Assembly: GCA_021323155.1 (NCBI GenBank)
Contig: JAJTCI010000135.1
Location: forward strand, 1 to 6,624
Source of the DNA: Chitinophagaceae bacterium
GTDB lineage: Bacteria > Bacteroidota > Bacteroidia > Chitinophagales > Chitinophagaceae
Length of the DNA: 6,624 nt
Direction: 5' to 3'
Below are positions 1 through 5,677 of this stretch, in pieces. The notes beneath the pieces are model-generated. The model saw only the letters and a program-made list of their open reading frames with translations. It did no database searches and was not told where the DNA came from. The translations under genes and the position numbers were made by a program. Position 1 is the stretch's first letter, and each line of letters starts with the position of its first letter.

Positions 1-1
1 C

Positions 2-1684
2 CAGGTGGAACTTGTAGGCATCAGCTTTTCTTATAAACCAACGGAAGGATTTTATATTCCCTGCTTAAGCACGGAAAAGACGCGGCAGGTGCTTGACCAG
101 CTCTTTCCATTGTTCAATGACGCGAAGAAGACCTGGGTGGGGCAGAATATCAAGTATGATATCATCGTGATGAAATGGTATGGCGTGGAGTTGAAAGGAA
201 AATTGTTCGATACGATGCTCGCGCATTACCTTATCGAACCGGAGGGCCGGCGAGGCATGGACCTGCTGAGCGCGCAATACCTGGGTTATGAGCCGATCCC
301 CATCGAAGACCTTATCGGTAAGAAAGGCAAGGGCCAGGGCAGTATGAAAGACGTAGAGCTGGAGAAAATAAAGGAGTACGCGGCGGAGGATGCAGACATT
401 ACGCTTCAATTAAAAGAGAAGTTCGTGCCTTTGCTGAAATTCAAGGAAGTGGAAAATGTTTTTGATGAAGTGGAAAATCCGCTGAGCCGCGTGCTGGCTG
501 ATATGGAATTCGAAGGCGTAAGGATCGATGTGGGCTTCCTGAACGACTACTCTGCGCTGCTGGACAAAGAGATCAAGCTGGTGGAGCAGAAAGTATTCGA
601 TTGCTGCGGATTGAAGTTCAACCTCGGTTCGCCGAAGCAGTTGGGTGAAGTCTTGTTCGAGCATATGAAGCTTGACCCGAAAGCAAAAAAGACAAAGACC
701 GGTCAGTATGCAACAGGCGAAGACGTGCTCACCAAGCTAGCCAACCATCACGAAGTGGCGGGGCATATTCTGGACTACCGCGAATTCACCAAGTTGAAGT
801 CGACCTATGTGGACGCGCTGCCGCTGATGATCAACCCGAAGACCGGCAGGGTGCATACCTGTTACTCGCAAGCGGTGGCCGTTACCGGCCGACTCAGCAG
901 TACGAATCCCAATCTCCAGAACATTCCAATCCGTACTGACCGCGGTAAAGAGATCCGGAAGGCTTTTATCCCGAGAGACCAGGACCATGTGCTGGTGAGT
1001 GCAGATTACTCGCAGATCGAATTGCGGATCGTTGCAGCCATCAGCGGTGATCCGAACATGTGTGAGGCGTTCCGGTTAAATAAGGACATTCACACGGCCA
1101 CGGCTTCAAAAGTGTTTGGTGTTGCCGAGGCGGATGTAACGAAAGAAATGCGCTACAAGGCCAAGAGCGTCAACTTCGGTATCGTATACGGGCAAAGTGC
1201 ATTTGGATTGTCAGAGAACCTGGGCATCAGCCGCAGTGAAGCAAAAGAGATCATCGATAATTATAAAAAAGAGTTTGCCGGCATATCCCGGTACATGGAT
1301 GAGACGATCAATTTCGCGCGGGAGAATGGTTATGTGAGCACGCTGAAAGGCAGGAAGCGCTGGCTAAAAGACATCAACTCGGCGAACTTCACAGTGCGCG
1401 GCTTCGCGGAGCGAAACGCGATCAACTCGCCCATCCAGGGTACCGCGGCCGATATGATCAAGCTCGCAATGATCAAGGTAGATGCGGTGATCAAAACAAA
1501 ACGCATGCGTTCGAAGATGGTGCTGCAGGTGCACGACGAACTGGTATTCGATGTGCCGAAAGATGAACTTGAACTGATTCAACCCCTGATCATAGAAAGT
1601 ATGCAGGGTGCCATGAGTTTACCCAATGACGTACCGGTAATCGCCGAAGTAGGAAGTGGCGCGAATTGGCTGGAGGCGCATTAA
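2..1684 (+). CDS. polA: DNA polymerase I, C-terminal part (5'-truncated by window edge)
   Basis: DNA polymerase I fills gaps and replaces RNA primers during lagging-strand synthesis and excision repair. The reading frame is open to the left edge and the first GTG (5-7) is internal; numbering here counts that GTG as residue 1. The 3'-5' exonuclease domain (about 1-140) keeps the Exo II motif GQNIKYD (Asp52) and Exo III YAAED (Tyr125, Asp129), so proofreading looks intact, although Exo I lies outside the window. The polymerase domain (about 150-559) shows motif A DYSQIELR (Asp334), motif B with Arg383, Lys387, Phe391 and Tyr395, and motif C VHDE (Asp511). Phe391 matches the E. coli Phe762 position that disfavours dideoxynucleotides. 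A constant offset of about 372 residues from E. coli PolA implies that the 5' nuclease domain is upstream. The gene converges on gmk across 62 bases, where I see no clear terminator. Confidence 0.97.
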   Translation, partial: QVELVGISFSYKPTEGFYIPCLSTEKTRQVLDQLFPLFNDAKKTWVGQNIKYDIIVMKWYGVELKGKLFDTMLAHYLIEPEGRRGMDLLSAQYLGYEPIPIEDLIGKKGKGQGSMKDVELEKIKEYAAEDADITLQLKEKFVPLLKFKEVENVFDEVENPLSRVLADMEFEGVRIDVGFLNDYSALLDKEIKLVEQKVFDCCGLKFNLGSPKQLGEVLFEHMKLDPKAKKTKTGQYATGEDVLTKLANHHEVAGHILDYREFTKLKSTYVDALPLMINPKTGRVHTCYSQAVAVTGRLSSTNPNLQNIPIRTDRGKEIRKAFIPRDQDHVLVSADYSQIELRIVAAISGDPNMCEAFRLNKDIHTATASKVFGVAEADVTKEMRYKAKSVNFGIVYGQSAFGLSENLGISRSEAKEIIDNYKKEFAGISRYMDETINFARENGYVSTLKGRKRWLKDINSANFTVRGFAERNAINSPIQGTAADMIKLAMIKVDAVIKTKRMRSKMVLQVHDELVFDVPKDELELIQPLIIESMQGAMSLPNDVPVIAEVGSGANWLEAH

Positions 1685-1746
1685 AAGTTGCAGGTTACAT
1701 CCGCCCGATTGTGTCGTTTTCAGGTTTTAAGACGCAGCAGTTGCAA

Positions 1747-2322
1747 TTATTTCATGTCGAGGAAATCGCGTACGATCTTTTCCGCCTCTTCACAAGCTTT
1801 AGAGAGATCATCATTAATGACCACGTGTTTGAACTGGTCGGCAAATGAAAGTTCGTAAGCCGCTTTGTTTACGCGCGTTTCAATGCTCTCCGGTGTTTCA
1901 GTACCGCGGCTTTGCAGTCTTCTTCGCAATTCTTCCACGGAAGGCGGTTTAATAAACACCGAAAGCGTGTTGATGGGATATTCCTGTTGCACATGAATAC
2001 CGCCGTGGACGTCGATATCAAGTACCGGTATTCTTCCTTCTTCCCAGATCCGCTCGAGTTCTGATTTGAGCGTTCCATAATACTTTCCCTCGTACACCAT
2101 CTCCCATTCGATGAACTCGTTATTCTTTATATGATCCTTGAACTGATCCTCCGTGATGAAGTAATAATCCTTCCCGTCTTTTTCCTGTCCGCGTGGCTTA
2201 CGCGTGGCGGCGGAAATGGAAAATGCGAGTTCGGGAATTTTCTCAAGCAGGTATCGTGTAATAGAGGTCTTACCGGATCCGGAGGGGGCAGTCAGGATGA
2301 TGATCTTTTTGTATTTCGGCAT
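1747..2322 (-). CDS. gmk: Guanylate kinase
   Basis: This enzyme phosphorylates GMP (and dGMP) to GDP with ATP in the cytoplasm, and is essential for GTP and dGTP supply. The 191-residue length is typical. The P-loop PSGSGKTS (13-20, Lys18) is followed by the GMP-binding segment around SAATRKPR (37-44) and DYYF (52-55), then IEWEMVYEGKYYGT (71-84), the LDIDVHGG strand (101-108; the family usually has Gln where His106 stands), and the arginine-rich lid RRRLQSRGTETPESIETR (133-150). The ATG at 2322 is the first possible start because an in-frame TGA lies directly before it. No Shine-Dalgarno sequence is evident. An imperfect -7-like TAATTTG reads towards the gene at 2341-2347 on the minus strand, and a perfect box lies further upstream at 2496-2503. 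The second would give a leader of about 170 bases containing structured element copy 1. murA lies upstream on the same strand but 478 bases away, so a simple operon is doubtful. Confidence 0.97.
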   Translation of the reverse strand: MPKYKKIIILTAPSGSGKTSITRYLLEKIPELAFSISAATRKPRGQEKDGKDYYFITEDQFKDHIKNNEFIEWEMVYEGKYYGTLKSELERIWEEGRIPVLDIDVHGGIHVQQEYPINTLSVFIKPPSVEELRRRLQSRGTETPESIETRVNKAAYELSFADQFKHVVINDDLSKACEEAEKIVRDFLDMK

Positions 2323-2399
2323 TCAATGGGCTTAGCGCTGCAAATTAGTACTTATGCAGCCGATAAAAAGCGTTGAGGCAAAAGAGTAAGGAAAAAGGA

Positions 2400-2464
2400 A
2401 GTGCCCGGTGCTGCAGACCATTGAATACCTCAAGGAAAGGACTCTCACCTTCTCTCCGGGCACT
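2400..2464. repeat. Structured element, copy 1 (candidate RNA motif)
   Basis: The ends form a perfect 9-bp inverted repeat, AGTGCCCGG against CCGGGCACT. Inside are two blocks shared exactly with copy 2: CCCGGTGCTGCAGACC (2404-2419) and CCTTCTCTCCGGG (2448-2460). A weak internal pairing AAGG/CCTT lies between them. Read on the minus strand the element lies 78 bases upstream of gmk, is preceded by a -7 promoter box, and is followed by a pyrimidine-rich run (CTTCCTTTTTCC). The family is not recognised and the transcribed strand is undecided. Confidence 0.7.
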
Positions 2465-2495
2465 AAAAGTTCGGGTATGTCAAAAGCCTGCCACA

Positions 2496-2503
2496 CAAAT
2501 TTA
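2496..2503 (-). promoter_or_regulatory. Candidate Bacteroidota -7 box upstream of gmk
   Basis: The minus strand reads TAAATTTG, a full match to TAnnTTTG. No good -33 TTTG is seen; TTTC lies about 17 bases upstream. A transcript from here would start near 2490, run through structured element copy 1, and reach gmk with a leader of roughly 170 bases. Confidence 0.4.
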
Positions 2504-2680
2504 GCCAAATAGGGTTGTACGAAAGCTGCACGCCATGATTTTTAAGGACGATTTTTTTATACGTCTTCAAAAGATGCTGCAGCACTTAAAAAAAAATTGC
2601 CGCTACAATTTGGTTTGGTACATAATTCGTCCTGCGTCAAATAATAACATTTCATTGTTTGGCCGTATTAGGAAAGTTAT

Positions 2681-2774
2681 GCCGGCAGAATGAATTACCC
2701 CGGTGCTGCAGACCGTTGCATTGAAAACGTGAAGGCAAAGCCCTTCTCTCCGGGTAACTGCCGGCTTTTTATTT
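2681..2774 (+). ncRNA. Candidate small RNA or terminator hairpin enclosing element copy 2
   Basis: A perfect 8-bp outer stem, GCCGGCAG (2681-2688) with CTGCCGGC (2758-2765), encloses the closing stem of element copy 2. The left arm carries the bulge AATGAA, and the right arms abut directly. The outer stem is followed on the plus strand by TTTTTATTT (2766-2774), the layout of an intrinsic terminator. The minus strand has no T-run after the hairpin. Both neighbouring genes run leftwards, so a plus-strand transcript ending here would be independent of them. No convincing plus-strand promoter is seen upstream. It could instead be only a terminator, or the 3' end of murA messages could use the hairpin. 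A 6S-like RNA is one possibility, but I cannot match it to a known consensus. Confidence 0.45.
2695..2757. repeat. Structured element, copy 2 (candidate RNA motif)
   Basis: This is a direct-orientation second copy of the element at 2400-2464. The shared blocks are at 2699-2714 and 2742-2754. The closing stem is TTACCC (2695-2700) with GGGTAA (2752-2757), where copy 1 has GTGCCC with GGGCAC. An extra C (2701) is bulged before the conserved GG/CC pairs. The internal hairpin GAAGG/CCTTC (arms at 2731-2735 and 2742-2746) is stronger than in copy 1. It lies 43 bases beyond the murA stop codon. Confidence 0.7.
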
Positions 2775-2800
2775 ACGGTTGTAGAAAAATTTCTTCATTC

Positions 2801-4105
2801 TTAGAACAGGCGTTTGATTTCTGCGCCCAGTTCATTTAAACGGACATCGATGTACTGGTAACCCCGGTCGATCTGCTCAATATTTTGTATAGTGCTTTTG
2901 CCTTCGGCGCTCATCGCGGCGATCAGCAAAGCGACACCCGCCCTGATGTCGGGGCTGCTCATGGTAATACCGCGCAAAGCTTGTTTTCTGCCCAAGCCGA
3001 TCACCGTAGCCCGGTGTGGGTCGCAAAGAATGATCTGCGCGCCCATATCGATAAGCTTATCTACAAAGAATAGCCTGCTTTCAAACATTTTCTGGTGTAC
3101 CAGCACGCTACCGGAAGCCTGGGTAGCCACCACCAGCACAATACTCAACAGGTCAGGAGTGAATCCGGGCCAAGGATGATCATATACCGTGAGGACTCCA
3201 CCATCGAGGAAGGTCTGGATCTCGTAAACACCCTGCTCAGGAACATGAATGTCATCGCCGGTTATATCGAACTGAATACCGAGCTGCCTGAACTTCTCGG
3301 GGATCACGCCCAAATGTTCCACACCGGCGCCCTGGATAGTGATGTCACTTTGTGTCATCGCTGCCAGGCCGATAAAGCTGCCTACTTCGATCATGTCGGG
3401 CAACATGGTGTGTTTGGTGCCATGGAGTTTGTCTACACCTTCAATGGTGAGCATGTTACTTCCAATGCCACGGATATCGGCACCCATCTGGTTGAGCATC
3501 CTGCACAATTGCTGCAGGTATGGTTCGCATGCCGCATTATAGATGGTTGTGCTGCCCTTCGCAAGCGATGCAGCCATCACGATGTTCGCAGTACCGGTAA
3601 CCGAAGGTTCATCCAATACGATATGGGCCCCTTTCAGTTCACCGGTAAGTTCCGTGTACCCGCCCGCCTCGTTATGATCCATCGCCGCACCCAGCTTTTG
3701 AAACCCGATGATATGCGTGTCAAGTCTTCTTCTCCCGATCTTGTCGCCGCCCGGCTTCGGTATGAATGCTTTTTTAAAACGTGCGAGCATGGGGCCTGCC
3801 ACCATTACAGAACCTCTTAACCTGCCGCCTTTTTTGCGGAATACTTCGGAGCCGAGGTAATCAATATCCAATGCATCGGCCTGGAAGATGCAGGTGTCGC
3901 GTTGCGGGCGCTCTACCTTCACACCCATTTCCTGCAGTAATTCTATCAGCAGGTTTACATCCACGATGTCCGGGATATTCTTAATGGTCACCTTCTCGTC
4001 CGTAAGCAATACGGCGGAAATGATCTGGAGCGCCTCGTTCTTTGCGCCCTGCGGAATGATGGTTCCTTTTAGCTTTTTGCCACCCGTGACCTCGAATGAT
4101 GCCAT
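2801..4105 (-). CDS. murA: UDP-N-acetylglucosamine 1-carboxyvinyltransferase (MurA, Asp-type)
   Basis: MurA transfers enolpyruvate from phosphoenolpyruvate to UDP-GlcNAc, the first committed step of peptidoglycan synthesis in the cytoplasm. The 434-residue product has the family's usual length. Landmarks are GAKNEA (Lys22, Asn23), LRGS (Arg97), the active-site loop KPGGDKIGRRRLD (117-129), HPWPGFTPDL with Asp318 as the general-base equivalent, and DIRAG with Arg388. The loop residue that is Cys115 in E. coli is Asp121 here (codon 3743-3745), as in the naturally fosfomycin-insensitive MurA of mycobacteria and chlamydiae. The ATG at 4105 is the only sensible start because an in-frame stop lies four codons upstream. 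It follows DUF4290 by 123 bases that contain an intrinsic terminator, so murA needs its own promoter or read-through. A small hairpin (4135-4150) lies in its leader. Confidence 0.97.
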   Translation of the reverse strand: MASFEVTGGKKLKGTIIPQGAKNEALQIISAVLLTDEKVTIKNIPDIVDVNLLIELLQEMGVKVERPQRDTCIFQADALDIDYLGSEVFRKKGGRLRGSVMVAGPMLARFKKAFIPKPGGDKIGRRRLDTHIIGFQKLGAAMDHNEAGGYTELTGELKGAHIVLDEPSVTGTANIVMAASLAKGSTTIYNAACEPYLQQLCRMLNQMGADIRGIGSNMLTIEGVDKLHGTKHTMLPDMIEVGSFIGLAAMTQSDITIQGAGVEHLGVIPEKFRQLGIQFDITGDDIHVPEQGVYEIQTFLDGGVLTVYDHPWPGFTPDLLSIVLVVATQASGSVLVHQKMFESRLFFVDKLIDMGAQIILCDPHRATVIGLGRKQALRGITMSSPDIRAGVALLIAAMSAEGKSTIQNIEQIDRGYQYIDVRLNELGAEIKRLF

Positions 4106-4134
4106 GAAGATCGATTATTGGTAAGTGAACGCAG

Positions 4135-4150
4135 GCTTACTTTGGTAAGC
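4135..4150 (-). other. Short hairpin in the murA leader
   Basis: A perfect 6-bp stem, GCTTAC with GTAAGC, encloses a four-base loop. It lies about 30-45 bases before the murA ATG. It could be part of the leader RNA or an operator-like dyad; nothing else indicates a role. Confidence 0.3.
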
Positions 4151-4171
4151 ACTGGCTGGCGAAATTAGTTG

Positions 4172-4201
4172 AAATAAAAAAGCATCGATTATTCGATGCT
4201 T
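4172..4201 (-). terminator. Intrinsic terminator after the DUF4290 gene
   Basis: On the minus strand a perfect 9-bp stem (AAGCATCGA with TCGATGCTT, four-base loop) runs straight into TTTTATTT. It begins 27 bases beyond the DUF4290 stop. The stem is only moderately GC-rich, so termination may be partial, which would let some transcripts continue into murA. Confidence 0.8.
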
Positions 4202-4228
4202 CTAAATATGCGGGGTAATTTTTCCCTC

Positions 4229-5014
4229 TTAGAATCGTTTCTTGAAATTCCTGTTGTTGCCGCCGCCGCGTGGGTCTCTGCCTCCCTGGCCTCCTTGTCC
4301 ACCTTGTCCACCACGGTTGCGGTTGTCGCCGCCTCTTCCCTGTCCGCCACCACGACTATCTCTTCCACCCTGCCCACCTTGTCCGCCACGGTTGCGGTTG
4401 TCGCCCCTTCCACCGAAATTTTGCCTCCTGCCTCCTGAAGGTCTTGCTCCATAGGTGTCGCTTTCGAATGGCGCGTTGCGGTGCTTGATGTAAGGTGTAT
4501 TGCTGAACTCCAATTGACCGCCTGTGATATTGTCGAGTTCGCTCCTGATGGCGTCGTCGTGCACCAGTTCTTTATGCCAGTTACTGTAGGCAAGCTTCAT
4601 ATAATAGGCGATCGCGTGCGCAAAACCCGCTTTCTTCTCCTGGTCTTCTTCTTTCAAGGCTTTATCAATGATGGTCTCCAGGTTCTTACCCAGGTGCGAG
4701 TATCTGGGGTAACGCTTGGGATAGCCAATCGGGTCTGGTTTTGCTTTGTAGGTCGCTTTTTCCGGCACCGGGTACGGACTATCCACGTCCAGCTGGAAAT
4801 CGCTGATGTAGAACAGGTGGTCCCAGAGCTTATGACGAAAATCCTCGACGTTCTTAAGATGCGGGTTCAGGAAACCCATTAATTCGATCACCACGTGCGC
4901 CTGTTGCTGCCTCTTTTCCCGGTCCTCGATCGAGAGCAGGTATTCGACCATCCGTTGGATGTGCCTGCCATACTCCCTCATGCTCAGGTGATTTCTTGTA
5001 GTATTGTACTCCAT
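4229..5014 (-). CDS. DUF4290 protein with RG-rich C-terminal tail
   Basis: I recognise this as a DUF4290 family protein, a group of unknown function found in Bacteroidota, commonly next to murA. With the ATG at 5014 (start MEYNTTRNHL) it has 261 residues. A GTG two codons upstream (5018-5020) would give 263, but ATG fits the usual family beginning MEYN. Residues about 1-180 form a mostly helical soluble domain with conserved-looking stretches EYGRHIQRMVEYLL and LWDHLFYISDF; no signal peptide or membrane segment is seen. The last 70 or so residues are low-complexity and basic, rich in RGG, GGQGG and NRNR, and contain a near-exact duplication with a period of 25 residues. Such tails often bind RNA, so an RNA-linked role is an inference. 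A -7 box lies just upstream (5034-5041) and a terminator just downstream (4172-4201). Confidence 0.9.
   Translation of the reverse strand: MEYNTTRNHLSMREYGRHIQRMVEYLLSIEDREKRQQQAHVVIELMGFLNPHLKNVEDFRHKLWDHLFYISDFQLDVDSPYPVPEKATYKAKPDPIGYPKRYPRYSHLGKNLETIIDKALKEEDQEKKAGFAHAIAYYMKLAYSNWHKELVHDDAIRSELDNITGGQLEFSNTPYIKHRNAPFESDTYGARPSGGRRQNFGGRGDNRNRGGQGGQGGRDSRGGGQGRGGDNRNRGGQGGQGGQGGRDPRGGGNNRNFKKRF
4301..4405 (-). repeat. 75-base-period duplication in the DUF4290 tail
   Basis: The 30-base segment 4301-4330 recurs at 4376-4405 with a single A/G difference, an offset of exactly 75 bases (25 codons), so the frame is kept. Each copy encodes GDNRNRGGQGG. The flanking parts of each unit (RDSRGGG against RDPRGGG) are also similar. 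This looks like tandem duplication within the coding region. Confidence 0.85.
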
Positions 5015-5033
5015 TTTCACTTTTCTTGATTAA

Positions 5034-5041
5034 CAAATGTA
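5034..5041 (-). promoter_or_regulatory. Candidate -7 box for the DUF4290 gene
   Basis: The minus strand reads TACATTTG, a full match to the Bacteroidota TAnnTTTG box. The likely transcription start is about 15 bases before the ATG at 5014. No matching -33 TTTG is visible at the usual spacing. Confidence 0.55.
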
Positions 5042-5146
5042 AGGATTTAGTGGCCTTATCCTGATTTTTCTGCTACAGGGCCCGCGGACCCGTAAACCCG
5101 GGAAAAAGGTGCGCAATCCCGCATTTTATTCTCCCGTCTTCTTGTC

Positions 5147-5154
5147 TAAATTTG
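5147..5154 (+). promoter_or_regulatory. Candidate -7 box for the PH-domain gene pair
   Basis: The sequence TAAATTTG fully matches TAnnTTTG and ends four bases before the ATG at 5159. That spacing would put the transcription start at or next to the start codon. Only a T-run (5124-5127) is seen where the -33 TTTG would be expected. Confidence 0.5.
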
Positions 5155-5158
5155 ATGC

Positions 5159-5677
5159 ATGCAATTCCAGAACCTGCAGGTATTATGGGACCAATTGCCC
5201 AAGGCTGCATCCGCACAGTTGAAGCCCATCGAGAAGGAGTACCTGAAAGTTTTATACATATCGTGGGCCATCACTTATGGCATCCTGCTGGCGGTGGCGA
5301 TCACACTGGTGTTATTGGTGGACGATATCGACCGGGGTGTTTGGTTACCAGTTTCTATCGGGGTGATCCTGGTGGCGGTGATCATTACCTTCATTATCGG
5401 TACCGCTTCCTTCCGGAGAAAGGCTTACGCGGTACGCGAAAAGGACATACTGTTCCAGACGGGATGGATATTCCGGAAGTTCCATGTTGTTCCGTTCAAC
5501 CGTGTACAGCACTGCCTTGTACAGTCGGGCCCCATCGGGCGACGTTATGGTCTTTCCTCGCTGAGTATTTATACCGCTGCATCTAATGCGAGTGATATTT
5601 CGATCCGCGGACTGAAACATGAGGACGCGGAAACACTCAAAGCTTATATTCTTCAACAAATTCAACCGTTGCATTGA
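5159..5677 (+). CDS. PH domain-containing membrane protein, YdbS-like
   Basis: A 172-residue protein with the layout of the YdbS family: a short cytoplasmic N-terminus, two membrane helices (about 30-53 and 61-81), then one bacterial PH domain of the bPH2 type (about 85-165). The domain signature is seen as EKDILFQTGWIFRK (94-107), VPFNRVQHC (111-119), GPIGRRYGL (124-132) and YTAAS (138-142), matching the family's pattern of a Gly-rich turn, P..R.Q, and TAGS-like ends. The molecular function is not established; in B. subtilis the ydbS/ydbT pair is linked to resistance to antimicrobial peptides. The ATG at 5159 is the only Met in the early part of the frame; another ATG at 5155 is out of frame. 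The stop overlaps the next gene's start (TGATG), so the two are probably translationally coupled. Confidence 0.87.
   Translation: MQFQNLQVLWDQLPKAASAQLKPIEKEYLKVLYISWAITYGILLAVAITLVLLVDDIDRGVWLPVSIGVILVAVIITFIIGTASFRRKAYAVREKDILFQTGWIFRKFHVVPFNRVQHCLVQSGPIGRRYGLSSLSIYTAASNASDISIRGLKHEDAETLKAYILQQIQPLH

Larger units (their letters stand above)
2323..2800. other. 478-base intergenic stretch with two structured repeats
   Basis: This gap between murA and gmk is more AT-rich than the flanking genes in its middle and has no recognisable protein gene. It holds two copies of an element of about 63 bases (2400-2464 and 2695-2757), a perfect minus-strand -7 box (2496-2503), a ten-base palindrome TGCTGCAGCA (2575-2584), an A-run (2588-2596) and a plus-strand hairpin with a T-run (2681-2774). 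A 52-codon plus-strand reading frame (2535-2693, starting MIFKDDFF) exists but resembles nothing I know and is probably chance. Confidence 0.8.

Noticed and set aside
1685..1746. Bidirectional terminator expected between convergent polA and gmk
   Set aside because: No stem longer than about five pairs with a short loop or a following T-run could be found in these 62 bases.
2400..2757. Miniature inverted-repeat transposable elements
   Set aside because: The copies do have terminal inverted repeats, but the terminal bases differ between copies with pairing preserved, and no shared target-site duplication is visible. RNA structure explains this better, although mobility is not fully excluded.
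2400..2775. tRNA, tmRNA, SRP RNA, RNase P RNA or a known riboswitch
   Set aside because: None of the hallmark sequences (T-loop GGTTCGA, GGAAGGAAGCAG of SRP, CCA-ended tmRNA acceptor, RNase P core, common riboswitch cores) could be found on either strand.
3095..3820. Long plus-strand reading frame (241 codons) opposite murA
   Set aside because: It lies wholly inside murA, has no family resemblance, and is explained by codon structure of the real gene on the other strand.
4189..4593. Overlapping open frames on both strands across the RG-rich tail region
   Set aside because: They translate to repetitive Pro/Leu/Arg or Ala/Thr/Val strings that mirror the glycine-rich codons of the DUF4290 tail.
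5078..5102. GC-rich run with GGGCCC, CCGCGG and CCCGGG in the divergent region
   Set aside because: Only short overlapping palindromes; no single convincing hairpin with a T-run and no recognisable operator.
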